Assembly: GCA_963707555.1 (NCBI GenBank)
Contig: CAVPQM010000005.1
Span: 1 to 64,000 of the forward strand
Length of the DNA stretch: 64,000 nt
Direction of reading: 5' to 3'
Origin: JAFAFN01 sp963707555
Lineage (GTDB): Bacteria > Actinomycetota > Acidimicrobiia > Acidimicrobiales > Microtrichaceae
Every line of letters begins with the position of its first letter. Within the stretch, counting starts at the first letter, position 1. A program made the position numbers and the translations under genes. The notes under the pieces are model-generated. The model saw nothing but the letters and a program-made list of their open reading frames with translations. It had not been told where the DNA came from and did no database searches. Positions 1 to 11,290 of the stretch are shown here, piece by piece.

Positions 1-68
1 CACCGACGCGCGACCGCCCGCCGGAGGCGTGCACCGGTCCCCGACGCACGCCCACGGAGGCAGCGCGA

Positions 69-506
69 TCAGACCTCGATCGAGACCGTGACCGGGCCGT
101 CGTTGACCAGCTCGACGGCCATGTCGGCGCCGAATCGGCCGGTGGCGACGGTCGCGCCCAGGTCGACCAGCGCGTCGACGAACGCCTGCACGAGCGGTTC
201 GGCCTGCTCGGGCCGGGCCGCGTCGATCCACGACGGCCGCCGGCCCTTGCGAGTGTCGCCGTAGAGCGTGAACTGGCTGATCACGAGCAACTCGCGAGAG
301 CCCTCGGCGACCGAGCGCCCCATGTTGGCGTCCTCGTCGTCGAAGATCCGCAGGTGCCACACCTTCTCGGCCAGGCGCCGTGCGGTCGCCTCGTCGTCGG
401 AGTGGGTGACGCCGACGAGCACGCACAGCCCCGGGCCGATCTCGCCGATGACCTCGCCGTCGACGCGGACCCGTGCGTCGGTGACGCGCTGGACGAGTGC
501 CCTCAT
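69..506 (-). CDS. dtd: D-aminoacyl-tRNA deacylase
   Basis: Cytoplasmic proofreading enzyme that removes D-amino acids (and glycine from tRNA-Ala) from mischarged tRNAs. The 145-residue product has the family's length and both signature loops: SQFTLYGD near residue 78 and the C-terminal NDGPVTVSIEV. The ATG at 506 begins the conserved MRALVQRVTDARVRVDGE; an upstream extension in the same frame is non-conserved and was discarded. It lies just downstream of the acyl-CoA dehydrogenase gene on the same strand. The frame is intact, unlike its neighbours. Confidence 0.95.
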   Translation of the reverse strand: MRALVQRVTDARVRVDGEVIGEIGPGLCVLVGVTHSDDEATARRLAEKVWHLRIFDDEDANMGRSVAEGSRELLVISQFTLYGDTRKGRRPSWIDAARPEQAEPLVQAFVDALVDLGATVATGRFGADMAVELVNDGPVTVSIEV

Positions 507-516
507 CGCCCGATGA

Positions 517-1566
517 TCACACGGCGAGCACGCCGGTGCGCACTCGACGGCGGTGGAACTCGGGCGTCGCCGTAGCGAGCGGCGAGCGCCCAGGAGCGCT
601 TCATGAAGAGGTGGAGGTCGCACTCGACGGTGTAGCCGATCGCTCCGTGCACCTGGAGCGAGGCGGCTGCCGCGGCAGTCGCCGCGGTCGACGCCTTGGC
701 CTTCGCCATGGAGACGTGCACCGAGGCCTCGGGGTCGCCCGTCGCCAGGGAGTTAGCGGCGCGGCAGGACGAGTGGCTCGACGAACTCGCGGCCAGCGAT
801 GCGTCGGCCAACTGGTGCTTCACCGCCTGGAAGCTGCCGATCGGCACGCCGAACTGGTGGCGCTCGGTGGCGTAGAGCACCGTCATCTGCAGCATGGTCC
901 GGCTCAGGCCGAGCAGCATCGCTGCGGCGCCCAGCGCGGCCCGGTCGAACGCGGCGTTCGCGCGGCGAACCCGGCGTCGCCGTCGACGACCAGCGTCGAC
1001 TCCGAGGGCGTCCACGAGACCTCGGCCAGGTGCCGTGCGCCGTCGACCGAGTCGAGATCGCGGAACGTCACGTCGCTCGGTGCGACCAGGTGCACCTCGC
1101 CGCGGTCGCACAGCAGGAACGCACCGCAACGCCGGGCGGCCGACACGTACGGCGTCGCCCCGAAGCCGATGCCGACGCGCAGCGAGCCCGCGGCGATCTG
1201 CGGCAGCCACTCGCCGGCGAGACCCGAGGGGGCGTGATCGCGCAACACCCCGACCGCCACGCCGGCGGTCGACGAGACGGGGTCGGGCAGGCCGGCACGG
1301 CCGACCTCGACGAGCAGCGGCACGAGGTCCTCGTCGTTCATGCCCAGGCCGTCGAACGCCTCGGGCACGCAGATGCCCAGCACGCCCATCTCGGCGCGCG
1401 CGTCCCACGCGGCAGGCACCGTCCCGTCACCCCCGCCGGGCCCGCCGCCGGCGAGCTCGGCGTCGGCCCACGCGGCGCGGATGTCGTCCGGTCCGCAGGT
1501 GTCGGCGAGCAGGCCGCGCACGGCGTCGCGGAACTCGATCTGTTCGTCGCTCAGTGCGAATCTCAT
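517..1566 (-). CDS. Acyl-CoA dehydrogenase (frame broken)
   Basis: FAD-dependent alpha,beta-dehydrogenation of an acyl-CoA. The N-terminal half starts MRFALSDEQIEFRDAVRG at 1566. The C-terminal half, with the family motif ATERHQFGVPIGSFQAVKH and the HGAIGYT segment, is in another frame. Breaks are visible near 955, and a short stretch at about 745-790 reads FVEPLVL only in a third frame. The tail EFHRRRVRTGVLAV ends at 517 in the first frame. Together the pieces make one gene of normal but short length. Next to a second dehydrogenase and an acyl-CoA synthetase it suggests beta-oxidation of a steroid side chain or ring acid (inference). Confidence 0.8.
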
Positions 1567-1576
1567 GCCAGGTCCT

Positions 1577-2688
1577 TCACTTCCGCGGCAGGCCGAGCAC
1601 GCGCTCGGCGACGATGTTCCGCTGGATCTCGTTGGTGCCCGCGTAGATCGGGCCGGACAGGGCGAACTGGTAGCCCTTCATCCACGGACCGTCGAGCTCG
1701 GCGTCGGGGCCCAACAGGTCGAGCGCGGCCTGGTGCAGGCGCACGTCGAGCTCGGACCAGAAGATCTTGTTGTACGACGACCGGGCGCCGGGCGAACGAC
1801 CCTCGACGATGCCGGACACGTCGCTGAGCGTGTAGAGCGCATAGGCCTCGGCGTCGATCCAGGCGTCGGTGACCGCGTCGGCCATGCGATCGGTCATCGC
1901 GCCGGCGGCGTTCCGCTCACGGGCGAGCTCGACCAGACGTGACGGGGTCGCGGGAAGCGTCCCGGTGAGCGCAGCGTCAGGCCACGCTTGACGACGTCGT
2001 CGCCATGGCGACGCCCCAGCCCTCGTCGACCGCACCGAGGATGTCGCCGCGCGAGCATGCCCTCGACGGTCTCGACGCCCCGGTCATCGGTGGCCGGGTC
2101 CGGGATGAAGACGTCGTCGAGGAACACCTCGGCGAAGCCCTCGTCGCCGTCGAGCCGCCCGAAGCCGCGCACGGTGACCCCCTCGGCGTCGAGGGGGACC
2201 ATGAAGTAGGTCAGGCCCTTGTGGCGCTTCGAGGCCGGGTCGGTGCGGAACAGGCCGAAGAGGTAGGTTCGAGACGCACCGCGGGTGGTCCAGGTCTTCT
2301 GGCCCGACAGCAGCCAGCCGCCCGACTCGTCGTCGCGGGTCGCCTTCGAGCGCACGCCGGCCAGGTCGGAGCCTGCGTTCGGTTCGGACCAGCCCTGGCA
2401 CCACAGGTCGACCGCTGCCGACATGCGCGGCAGGTAGTGGTCCTGCTGGGCCTGGGTGCCGAACTCGAAGATGGTCGGCGCGAGCAGGAAGATGCCGTTC
2501 TGGGTGACCCGCTGCGGACCACCGACCCGGTAGTACTCCTCCTCGAAGATCAGCCACTCCCACAGAGAGGCATCACGTCCGCCGTAGGCCTCGGGCCACG
2601 AGACGACCGCCGAGCGGTCCGCGTGCAGTCGCTTCTCCCACTCGAGGTGGAGGTCGAAGCCCTCGCGGGTGTCGCCCGAGGGAAGGCC
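1577..2688 (-). CDS. Acyl-CoA dehydrogenase, FadE30-like (frame broken, N-terminus missing)
   Basis: Flavin acyl-CoA dehydrogenase. Segments run from GLPSGDTREGF through SWPEAYGGRDASLWEWL, QRVTQNGIFLLAPT, WCQGWSEPNAGSDLAG and GQKTWTTRGA to the C-terminal YAGTNEIQRNIVAERVLGLPRK. The order resembles mycobacterial FadE30, which acts in steroid ring catabolism (from memory). Frame breaks lie near 2560, 2430 and 1930-2040. The first 25-30 residues usual for the family are absent: the sequence joins directly to the C-terminal region of the upstream synthetase at 2688/2689, so a deletion or misassembly is likely. It ends 11 bases upstream of the next dehydrogenase. Confidence 0.78.
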
Positions 2689-4219
<1,531 letters not shown>

Positions 4220-4243
4220 GCCAGTCCTCGTCCTGTCGTCCGT

Positions 4244-4259
4244 GACCGATCGCTCGGTC
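4244..4259. promoter_or_regulatory. Perfect inverted repeat upstream of the fadD5-like gene
   Basis: GACCGA-TCGC-TCGGTC, 6-bp arms with a 4-bp spacer, 25 bases upstream of the synthetase start at 4219. Size and place fit a TetR-family operator. It differs from the CTGACG-N3-CGTCAG sites elsewhere in the window. The rest of the 256-base gap to the divergent gene at 4476 shows nothing else I can name. Confidence 0.5.
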
Positions 4260-4475
4260 CAGTCACCCGATCCGGTCGGGCGAGCCGGCCGATCGAGCGC
4301 AGGCCGCTATTGACCCTCTGCCAACAGTCGCCGCGCCCCGCTCCGCCCGGCGTGTGCCCACACGTGGTGGCGGCTCGCACGTTCGGCCCAAATCGACCCC
4401 CAACTCTCAGTTCCGCCGTGCGATCGACCGACATCAGAGGGACCACTCGACTCAGGACGAATCGACCCTCCGTAC

Positions 4476-7077
4476 GTGACACGATCCCCCACCACCCCGA
4501 GCGACACCACGCTCCGGCTCGACGCGTCCACGGACGGTTCGTCCGGCGACGGGGTCGCGGGCGGTGGGATGCCGGGTGACCCGATCCCGGGTGACGGGCT
4601 GCAGCGTGACGGGATGCTGCGCGACGGGCTGCCGGGCGACGGGCTGCCGGGCGACCGCCCGGCCAAGGGGACCGCCGGGGGTGTGGTCCTCGCGAGCGCG
4701 CTCCTGCTGCTCGGTGTCCTCGGAGTGGTCTGGCCGCAGGCGCTCGCCGCGATGGGCGTCGACCTCGACATCGCCCATCAGGGGCGCATCGTGCTGCTCG
4801 TGCACGCTGCCGGAGCGACGACCGCCACGGTGATGTTGGTCCGAGCAGCACGAGCCGTGTCCGGCAGGACCCGGCTGGCGTGGTCGATGGTCGCCACGGG
4901 CGGCGCGCTCCTGGCACTCGGCGACCTGGCGTGGCTCGCGATGGCGTCGGTCGACGGGGACCAGGCGACCGAGACGACCTGGTACACCACCCTCACGCCG
5001 GGCATGGTCGCCGTGGTGGTGGGACTGCTCGTGTTCCCGGACGCGTCGGGGCGGACCCTGGCGCACGTCCGTCGCCTCGACGTGCTCATCGTGGCGGTCG
5101 CGACCTTCACGGTCTTCTGGTCCCGACCCGCCCAGGCCCTGGTCCGTCAGTTCGGCGACTCCCTGCGTCACGTGTCCGCAGATCAGACCTCGGTGCTGAA
5201 CGGCTCCACGCTCGTCGGCCTCGCGGTCGTGCTGGCGGCGACGACCACCGTCGCCCGGTGCCGGCCCGACCGGGGCAGCCCGCTGCGCACCGCAGCGGCC
5301 GCGCTGCTCGCGACCGGCGTGGGCGGCCTGCTGCTGTCGACCGACCCGATCGACAGCTCCGACGTCGGCGCGTTGAGCGGCTCGCTGCCGCTCGTGTCGG
5401 TCGCCCTGCTGATCGCGACCGCCCGCCGCCTCGCCGAGACCCGCCCCACGCCTCCTGCGAGCGTCGACCCCACCCGGTCGGCGGCCGGCCGCACCACGGC
5501 ACGACCCTTCGCACTGAGCGTTGCGATTCCGGAGCTGGCCACCCTGGTGGCGATCGCTGCGGTCGCCATGCGGCAGTTCGCCTCGCCCTCGATGAACATC
5601 ACCGGGCTGGTGCTCGGGACGATCGTCGTCGCACTGTCGATCGTCCGACTCGCTCGCCTCGAGTACGAGCAGCGCCAGCTGACCCGGTCGCTGCGCACGT
5701 CTGCGGAGCGACTGTTCCACGACGCCCGCGTCGACTCGCTCACCGGGCTCGGCAATCGACTCGCTCTCGACGAGGACCTCAACGGTGCGCTCGGCCGGCT
5801 CGCGCACGGGCGACCGACGCGGCCTCGCGGTGTTCTGCCTCGACGTCGATCACTTCAAGCACATCAACGACGCCCTCGGCCACCACGTCGGCGACGCGCT
5901 GCTCGTCGAGGTCGCGCAGCGCCTACGCGTCGTGTTCGGCGAGCAGGTCTACCGGGTGGGCGGCGACGAGTTCGTCGCGCTGCGGGGCCACAGCGATCCC
6001 GCGGCCGCCGAGGCGACCGCAGCCGCCGCCGTGCTCGAGGTCCGGCGACCGCTCGAGATCGACGGCTACGACCTGGCCACCTCGGCGAGCGTCGGTGTGT
6101 CGCACCACGACGAGACCGTTCGAGCCGGTCAGCCGGGCTACACACCCGTCGCCGAACGCGCCGAGACGCTGCTGCGCCGGGCCGACCTGGCGTTGTACCG
6201 GGCCAAGGAGCTCGGCCGTGACCGGTGGGCCGGCTATGCGCCGATGCTGCAGGAGCGGGCGGATCACCACCTGGCCGTGCAGGAGGCGTTGAGCCGGGCG
6301 GTCGACGAGGGGCAGATGGACATGTGGCTGCAGCCGGTCGCCGCGCTCGCCACCGGCGAGATCGTCGGTGCACGCGCTCGCCTCCGCTGGCACTCTCCGG
6401 ACTTCGGCGTGCTCGCCCCCGAGGAGTTCCTGCACGACGCGATCGAGGGCGGCATGCTCAAGACGCTCGATTCGCTGTTGTTCCGCTCGATCGCACAACT
6501 GCTCCCCCGCCTGGTCGAGGACACCGGCCTGGAGTGGATCTCGACGACGCTCAGTCGTCAGGAGATCGTGCACCCCGGGCTCGTCGGCCTGGTCAGCTCG
6601 ACGATCGGCGACGGGCACGACCGGCTCCGCGTCGAGGTGAGCGAGGACACGATCGTGGACGACACCGCGAGGAAGAACGTCGTCGCGCTCGCCGAGCTCG
6701 GCATCCAACTGACCGTCGGCCAGTTCGGCACCGGGCCGTCGTCGATGCTGAGCCTGGGCCGCTACCCCGCGTCGACGATCAAGATCGACCCGTCGTTCAC
6801 CGCAGGGATCGGGCGCCGCCACGAGGACACGGTGATCGTCGCCTCGGTGGCGGGCCTGGGTGAGGACCTGGGGCTCGAGCTGGCGGCGGACGGCATCGAC
6901 GAAGAGTTCCAGTCGCGGATGCTCCTCGAGCTCGGCTTCTCACTCGGCGAGGGCCGGCTCATCGGCGATGCCGTGCCCGCCGCGGAGTTCCTCGAGCGTG
7001 GACTGGGGCGCCGGCGGGTCGGCGAGGGCGAACCGGGTCGACGCCTCGACGAGCTCGCAGGACGAGCCGGCGCATGA
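4476..7077 (+). CDS. Membrane GGDEF protein with degenerate EAL domain (one frame break)
   Basis: Putative diguanylate cyclase making the second messenger c-di-GMP. The GTG start gives a Gly/Asp-rich N-terminus with pentapeptide repeats, then about eight membrane segments, a short coiled region and a GGDEF domain with intact YRVGGDEFVAL. The EAL-like domain that follows has lost catalytic residues: EAL reads ARA (GARARLRW), the INLS Asn is Thr (STTLS), DDFGTG reads GQFGTG and EGVE reads DGID. It should therefore not hydrolyse c-di-GMP and may be regulatory. One extra base near 5815 breaks the frame inside GGDEF. The stop overlaps the next start (ATGA), so the two are coupled. Confidence 0.85.
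4578..4657 (+). repeat. 15-bp in-frame tandem repeat (five copies)
   Basis: Five 15-bp units starting at 4578, 4593, 4608, 4623 and 4638, each encoding Asp-Gly/Pro-hydrophobic-Pro/Gln/Leu-Gly/Arg. The last two copies are identical. They lie in the cytoplasmic N-terminal tail before the first membrane helix of the GGDEF protein. Confidence 0.8.
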
Positions 7078-9516
7078 CCGCCTCGATCCGCTCCGGCCTG
7101 CGCCGCCTCGCCACCGCGTTCGAGCTGCGCCCGGGTGCGGCCATCTCCGTGGCGCTGGCCGTGGTCTGCCTGCCGCTGGCCGTCTTCACGCTGTGGGCAG
7201 CGACATCCGGAGCGGGCGACACCCGACTGCCGGGCGTCCTCGGAGCGGGTGCCGTGGTCGTCGTCGCCCTGCTCGCGGCCTCGGTCGTCGCGGTCGCCAC
7301 GGCACGAGTCGAGCTGGATCGACGTCGGTCCTGGCAGCTGATGGTGGGCGGCCTGGTGGCCTACGCCGTCGGAGCCCTGGTCTGGTTCGCCACCTTGAGC
7401 GGCGAGTTGGGGCCCTCGTCGACCGGGCTCGGCGACTCCCTGTACCTGCTGGCGATGGTGACGTTCGGCGTGGCGGCGCTGCGCCACCCGCTGCTGCGCC
7501 CCCGGTCACGCCTGGTGCGTGCCTGCATCGACGCGGCGATCGTGGCCGCCTCGATCTCGGTGTGGCTCTGGCTCGCCGTCGGCCGCCAGCTGCTCGCGTC
7601 CACCGGCGACCGCGTCGGCACGGCCGCCTGCCTACTGTTCCCTGCGGTCGACATCTTCCTCGTGGTCATCTGCCTGACCGGGGCGGCTCGGCCACGCATC
7701 GAGCAGCGCGCTGCGGCGTCGACGCTGCTGCTCGCCGGCGCGTTCGGCTTCCTCTTCCTGGGCGACGTGGCCCAGGCGTTCATCCGCACCTACGGGACGA
7801 CCACCTCGTTCCCACTCGTCGTCGAGGCGGCGTGGATCTGCTGCTTCGTCCTGATCGGCGCCGCCGCGTGGGTCGCGAGGGGCACGTCGAACATCACGCG
7901 ACAGACGACGGGGCGGCAGCGCACCGCGACCCTGGTCGCGGTGCTCCCCGCGTCGTGTGCGGTCATCGCGACGATGGTCACCGTGACCGACGCCTCGAAG
8001 CCGCGGCGTCGTCGACGCGACCGCGGTGGTCATCCTCATGTCCGTGGTCGCACTCGCCCTCGTCCGGCAGTCGCTGACGGTCGCGGACAACATGCGGCTC
8101 GGCGACTCCCTGCAGAGCGCGGTCGACGAGCTCGAGGACCAGGCCACCCACGACACGTTGACCCGGTTGCCGAACCGCGCCGGCCTGATGGGCCGCATCG
8201 ACGATGCGCTCGCACACGCCGAGCGCGACGGCTCACTCGCCGCGCTGCTGTTCCTCGACCTGGACCACCTCAAGGCGGTCAACGACTCGCTCGGACACCA
8301 CGCCGGTGACGACCTGATCCGCACCGTGTCATCGAGGCTGGTCGCCCGGGTCGGTAGCGGCGTGACCCGCTTCGGCGGCGACGAGTTCGTCGTCGTGCTC
8401 GAACGGCTCCCCGCCCCGAGCGCTGCGGTCCGGATCGGACGGGCGATCGTCGGCGACGCGTCGACACCGATGACCGTGCAGGGTTACCGGTTCCGTCCGT
8501 CGGTGAGCATCGGCGTCGCGATCGCAGAGCCCGGCACGACCTCCGAGGAGCTCCTGCGACGCGCGGACGTCGCGCTGTACCGCGCGAAGTCCCTGGGCCG
8601 ACGATGCGTCGCCGAGTACGAGCCGTCGCTCGACGTGTCCGCACGTCGGCACGTCGACCTCGAGCCCGAGCTGCGACGCGCCCTCGACCGCGACGAGTTC
8701 GAGGTGCACTACCAGCCGGTCGTGAGCCTGAGCTCCGGCGACGTCGTGGGCGTCGAGTCGCTGCTGCGGTGGCGCCACCCCGAGCGTGGCCTGCTGCCGC
8801 CCGCCGAGTTCCTCGAGGAGGCCACCGTCAAGGGCATGCTCGCCGAGCTCGGCCGACGCACGTTGCTGCAGGTGTGCGCCGACTTCGGGGCCGACGGTCA
8901 TCCCGACCTGGCCTCGCTGGGGGCGGCGGTGAACCTGTCGACCTCGGAGCTCGTCGACGATCGGGTCATCGAGCGCGTCTCGGATGCGCTCGAAGCCGGA
9001 CGGATGCCCGCCTCGCGCCTCACGATCGAGATCACCGAGGACGTCATCGTCGACGACACGATCCGGCGCACGATCGACCGTCTCCGCTCCCTCGGCGTGG
9101 ACCTGTCGATCGACGACTTCGGCACCGGCAACTCGTCGCTGCGCCAGCTCGGCGCCTACCCGGCGAGCACCCTCAAGGTCGACCGCAGCTTCGTCGAGCG
9201 CTTCGAACAGGACCAGCAGGCCGAGGCGATCACCCGGGCGATCCTGGGGCTCGCCCGCAACCTCGGGCTCCGCACCGTCGCCGAGGGCGTCGAGACCGAG
9301 GCGCAGGCGCAGCTGCTCGCGCGACTCGGATGCGACGACGCACAGGGATGGCACTACGCACGGGCGATGCCCCGCGACGAGCTCGTCGGGTTCCTCGCGT
9401 CGTTCCGGGCGACCCGTCAGCCCGACAGCCGGGCGAGCGTGTCGTCGGCCTCGGACATGATCGTGGCCAGCAGCTCGGCGACCGGCGGCAGGTCGTCGAT
9501 GACACCGACCACCTGA
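7074..9516 (+). CDS. Membrane GGDEF-EAL protein, both active sites intact (one frame break)
   Basis: Bifunctional c-di-GMP enzyme. About eight N-terminal membrane helices, a GGDEF domain with RFGGDEFVVVLE, then a complete EAL domain: ESLLRW (EAL as ESL), VNLSTSE, IEITED, IDDFGTG, LKVDRSF, VAEGVETEAQ and QGWHYARAMP, so all metal-binding acids, the Lys and the Gln are present. The ATG at 7074 overlaps the preceding stop. One extra base near 8010 breaks the frame before GGDEF. The frame ends at 9516, about 100 bases inside the convergent ipdC gene; the true stop may be displaced by another indel, because the EAL fold should be complete by about 9420. Confidence 0.87.
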
Positions 9517-10484
9517 CCCGTCGGCAGGATCCCGACACCCGGGTCGCCATCGACCATCGCGGCCTTCGTCATCATCGGAGCGTTGGCGGCCAGCGCCATC
9601 TGTGCCCAGCTCAGGTCCTGATCACGTCGCATCTCGAGTCCCGTCCTGGCGAGCGCGGGCAGCGACACGCCCGCCTGCCGCCCGAACTTCACGGCGTTCG
9701 ACGCGGCGCGCGGGAACCGCAGCAGGCCGGGCGACTTCTCGAGCGCATCGATCATCGCGGTGCGGATCACGCGCTGGGGTGCACCGTCGATCGACGACGT
9801 CACCACGGTGCCGGTCAGCGGGGTCTCGAGGTAGATCGACGTGATGTCGTCGGGGACCTGGCTCTCGGCGGTCAGCAGGAACCGGGTGCCCATGGCCACG
9901 CCGTGCGCGCCGTAGGCGAGCGCGGCGACCAGACCGCGGCCGTCGTGGAACCCGCCGGCGCCGAGCACGACCACGTCGGTGCCTGCGACCCCGTCGACGA
10001 CCTCGGGCAGCAGCAGCGACGTCGGCACCGTGCCGGTGTGGCCCCCGCCCTCGCCGCCCTGGGCGATCACGGCCTTCACACCGATCGCCGCGACCTTCTC
10101 GGCGTGACGCTTCGCGCCGACGGTCACGATGGTGACCACGCCGGCGTCGTTGAGCTTCGCGACCTGGTCCGGCTTGGGCGCGGCGGCGAAGCTCGCGACC
10201 GGCACCTTCTCGGCGATGATCAGGTCGAGTCGCTGTGCGGCGTCGGGCTGGTTCGGCAGCAGGTTCACGCCGAAGGGCTTGTCGGTGCGCGACTTCACCT
10301 TGGCGATCGCCGCCTTCAGCTCCTCGAGCGTCATCGTCGCGCTCGCCAGGATGCCGAGGCCCCCGGCCGACGACGTCGCCGCGGTCAGCTGTGCACCCGA
10401 GACCCAGCCCATGCCGGTCTGGACGATCGGGAACTCGACCCCGAAGAGCTCACAGGCCGGGGTCCGCAGCGACGGGTGCGTCAC
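9417..10484 (-). CDS. ipdC: Flavin oxidoreductase of steroid-ring catabolism (nitronate monooxygenase fold)
   Basis: FMN-dependent TIM-barrel enzyme of the 2-nitropropane dioxygenase family, 355 residues. Visible are PIVQTGMGWVSGAQLTAATS at the N-terminus, a Gly-rich phosphate-binding stretch (IAQGGEGGGHTG, then VVVLGAGGFHDGRGL) and YGAHGVAMGTRFL. The GTG start at 10484 overlaps the ipdB stop (GTGA). In Mycobacterium tuberculosis the homologue Rv3553 (ipdC) lies directly beside ipdA-ipdB and acts on the CoA thioester left after steroid rings A and B are removed. That identical context drives the name; by sequence alone it is a nitronate monooxygenase-like protein. Confidence 0.85.
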   Translation of the reverse strand: MTHPSLRTPACELFGVEFPIVQTGMGWVSGAQLTAATSSAGGLGILASATMTLEELKAAIAKVKSRTDKPFGVNLLPNQPDAAQRLDLIIAEKVPVASFAAAPKPDQVAKLNDAGVVTIVTVGAKRHAEKVAAIGVKAVIAQGGEGGGHTGTVPTSLLLPEVVDGVAGTDVVVLGAGGFHDGRGLVAALAYGAHGVAMGTRFLLTAESQVPDDITSIYLETPLTGTVVTSSIDGAPQRVIRTAMIDALEKSPGLLRFPRAASNAVKFGRQAGVSLPALARTGLEMRRDQDLSWAQMALAANAPMMTKAAMVDGDPGVGILPTGQVVGVIDDLPPVAELLATIMSEADDTLARLSG

Positions 10485-11290
10485 GGGTTCGGCACTTCCT
10501 TGTTGCGCAGCCCACGGGGATCGAGTCGCTGGATCTGCTCCAGCTCGTCGAGGCTCGGCAACCGCGTCACGGGGACGTCGTCGGGGACGACCAGCTCGAA
10601 GCCGGTGGCCTCGACCACCTCGGCGACGCTGACGTCGGGGTGCACCGAGCGCAACCGCATGGTCGGGATCCCGTCGTCGCCGACGGCCTCGAAGTCGAAG
10701 ACCGCGAGGTTGGACACGACCCGGCGGATCTCGTGGAACCGCGAGGCGACGGGACCCAGCTGCGCGGCGCGGTCGTAACCGATGCCGCACACCACGTCGA
10801 CCGCCGGGACGAACACACGCGGGGAGTGGTTCGGCACCCAGTAGCTGGTGGTGTGGTTGATGGTGTTGCCCGGCGCTCCGCGGAAGCCCAGGAGCTGGCG
10901 GCGGGGCTGCGCCCAGTCACCGATGGCTGCGATGTTCTGGTTGCCGAACCGGTCGACCTGGGTCGCACCCATCATCACGTGGCGCTTGCCCTGCCAGAGC
11001 AGACCGAACATCTCGCGGTACGGGTTCCAGTGGGCGACCGTGCGCTGGGCGACGCGTTCGGCCTCGGGCAGCGCGATCGGCGGGACCTGGTCGGGCGACT
11101 GCGGGTCCATCACCGTGTAGTAGCCGTCGGTCAACGACAGGTGGGGCTCGAAGGTCGCGGCGGCGAGCCGTCCACCGATGAGCGGCAGGTTGCCGATCGG
11201 GTTGCACAGCCGCTCACCGTCGCCGCGGAAGGCCTCGGCGATGGCGACCGCGCAGATGTCGGCGCGTGTGATGTCGGTGGTCGGGCTCAC
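10481..11290 (-). CDS. ipdB: Steroid ring-C hydrolase, beta subunit (CoA-transferase fold)
   Basis: Partner of IpdA; the IpdAB heterodimer hydrolyses the cyclohexene ring of COCHEA-CoA, opening the last steroid ring. The 269-residue product carries YREMFGLLWQGKRHVMMGAT, QVDRFGNQNIAAIGDW, GAPGNTINHTTSYWVPNH and VVSNLAVFDF, which I recognise from mycobacterial IpdB, and ends DPRGLRNKEV. The GTG start at 11290 overlaps the ipdA stop; a longer in-frame extension lacks similarity. Middle gene of a tightly coupled ipdA-ipdB-ipdC operon. Confidence 0.93.
   Translation of the reverse strand: MSPTTDITRADICAVAIAEAFRGDGERLCNPIGNLPLIGGRLAAATFEPHLSLTDGYYTVMDPQSPDQVPPIALPEAERVAQRTVAHWNPYREMFGLLWQGKRHVMMGATQVDRFGNQNIAAIGDWAQPRRQLLGFRGAPGNTINHTTSYWVPNHSPRVFVPAVDVVCGIGYDRAAQLGPVASRFHEIRRVVSNLAVFDFEAVGDDGIPTMRLRSVHPDVSVAEVVEATGFELVVPDDVPVTRLPSLDELEQIQRLDPRGLRNKEVPNP

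Noticed and set aside
4452..5807. 451-codon minus-strand frame opposite the first GGDEF gene
   Set aside because: Antisense shadow; the plus strand encodes membrane helices and GGDEF.
5815..8010. Programmed frameshifting in the GGDEF genes
   Set aside because: No slippery heptamer or downstream structure stands out, and essential genes such as serS and ctaD carry the same kind of break, so sequencing insertions are the simpler explanation.
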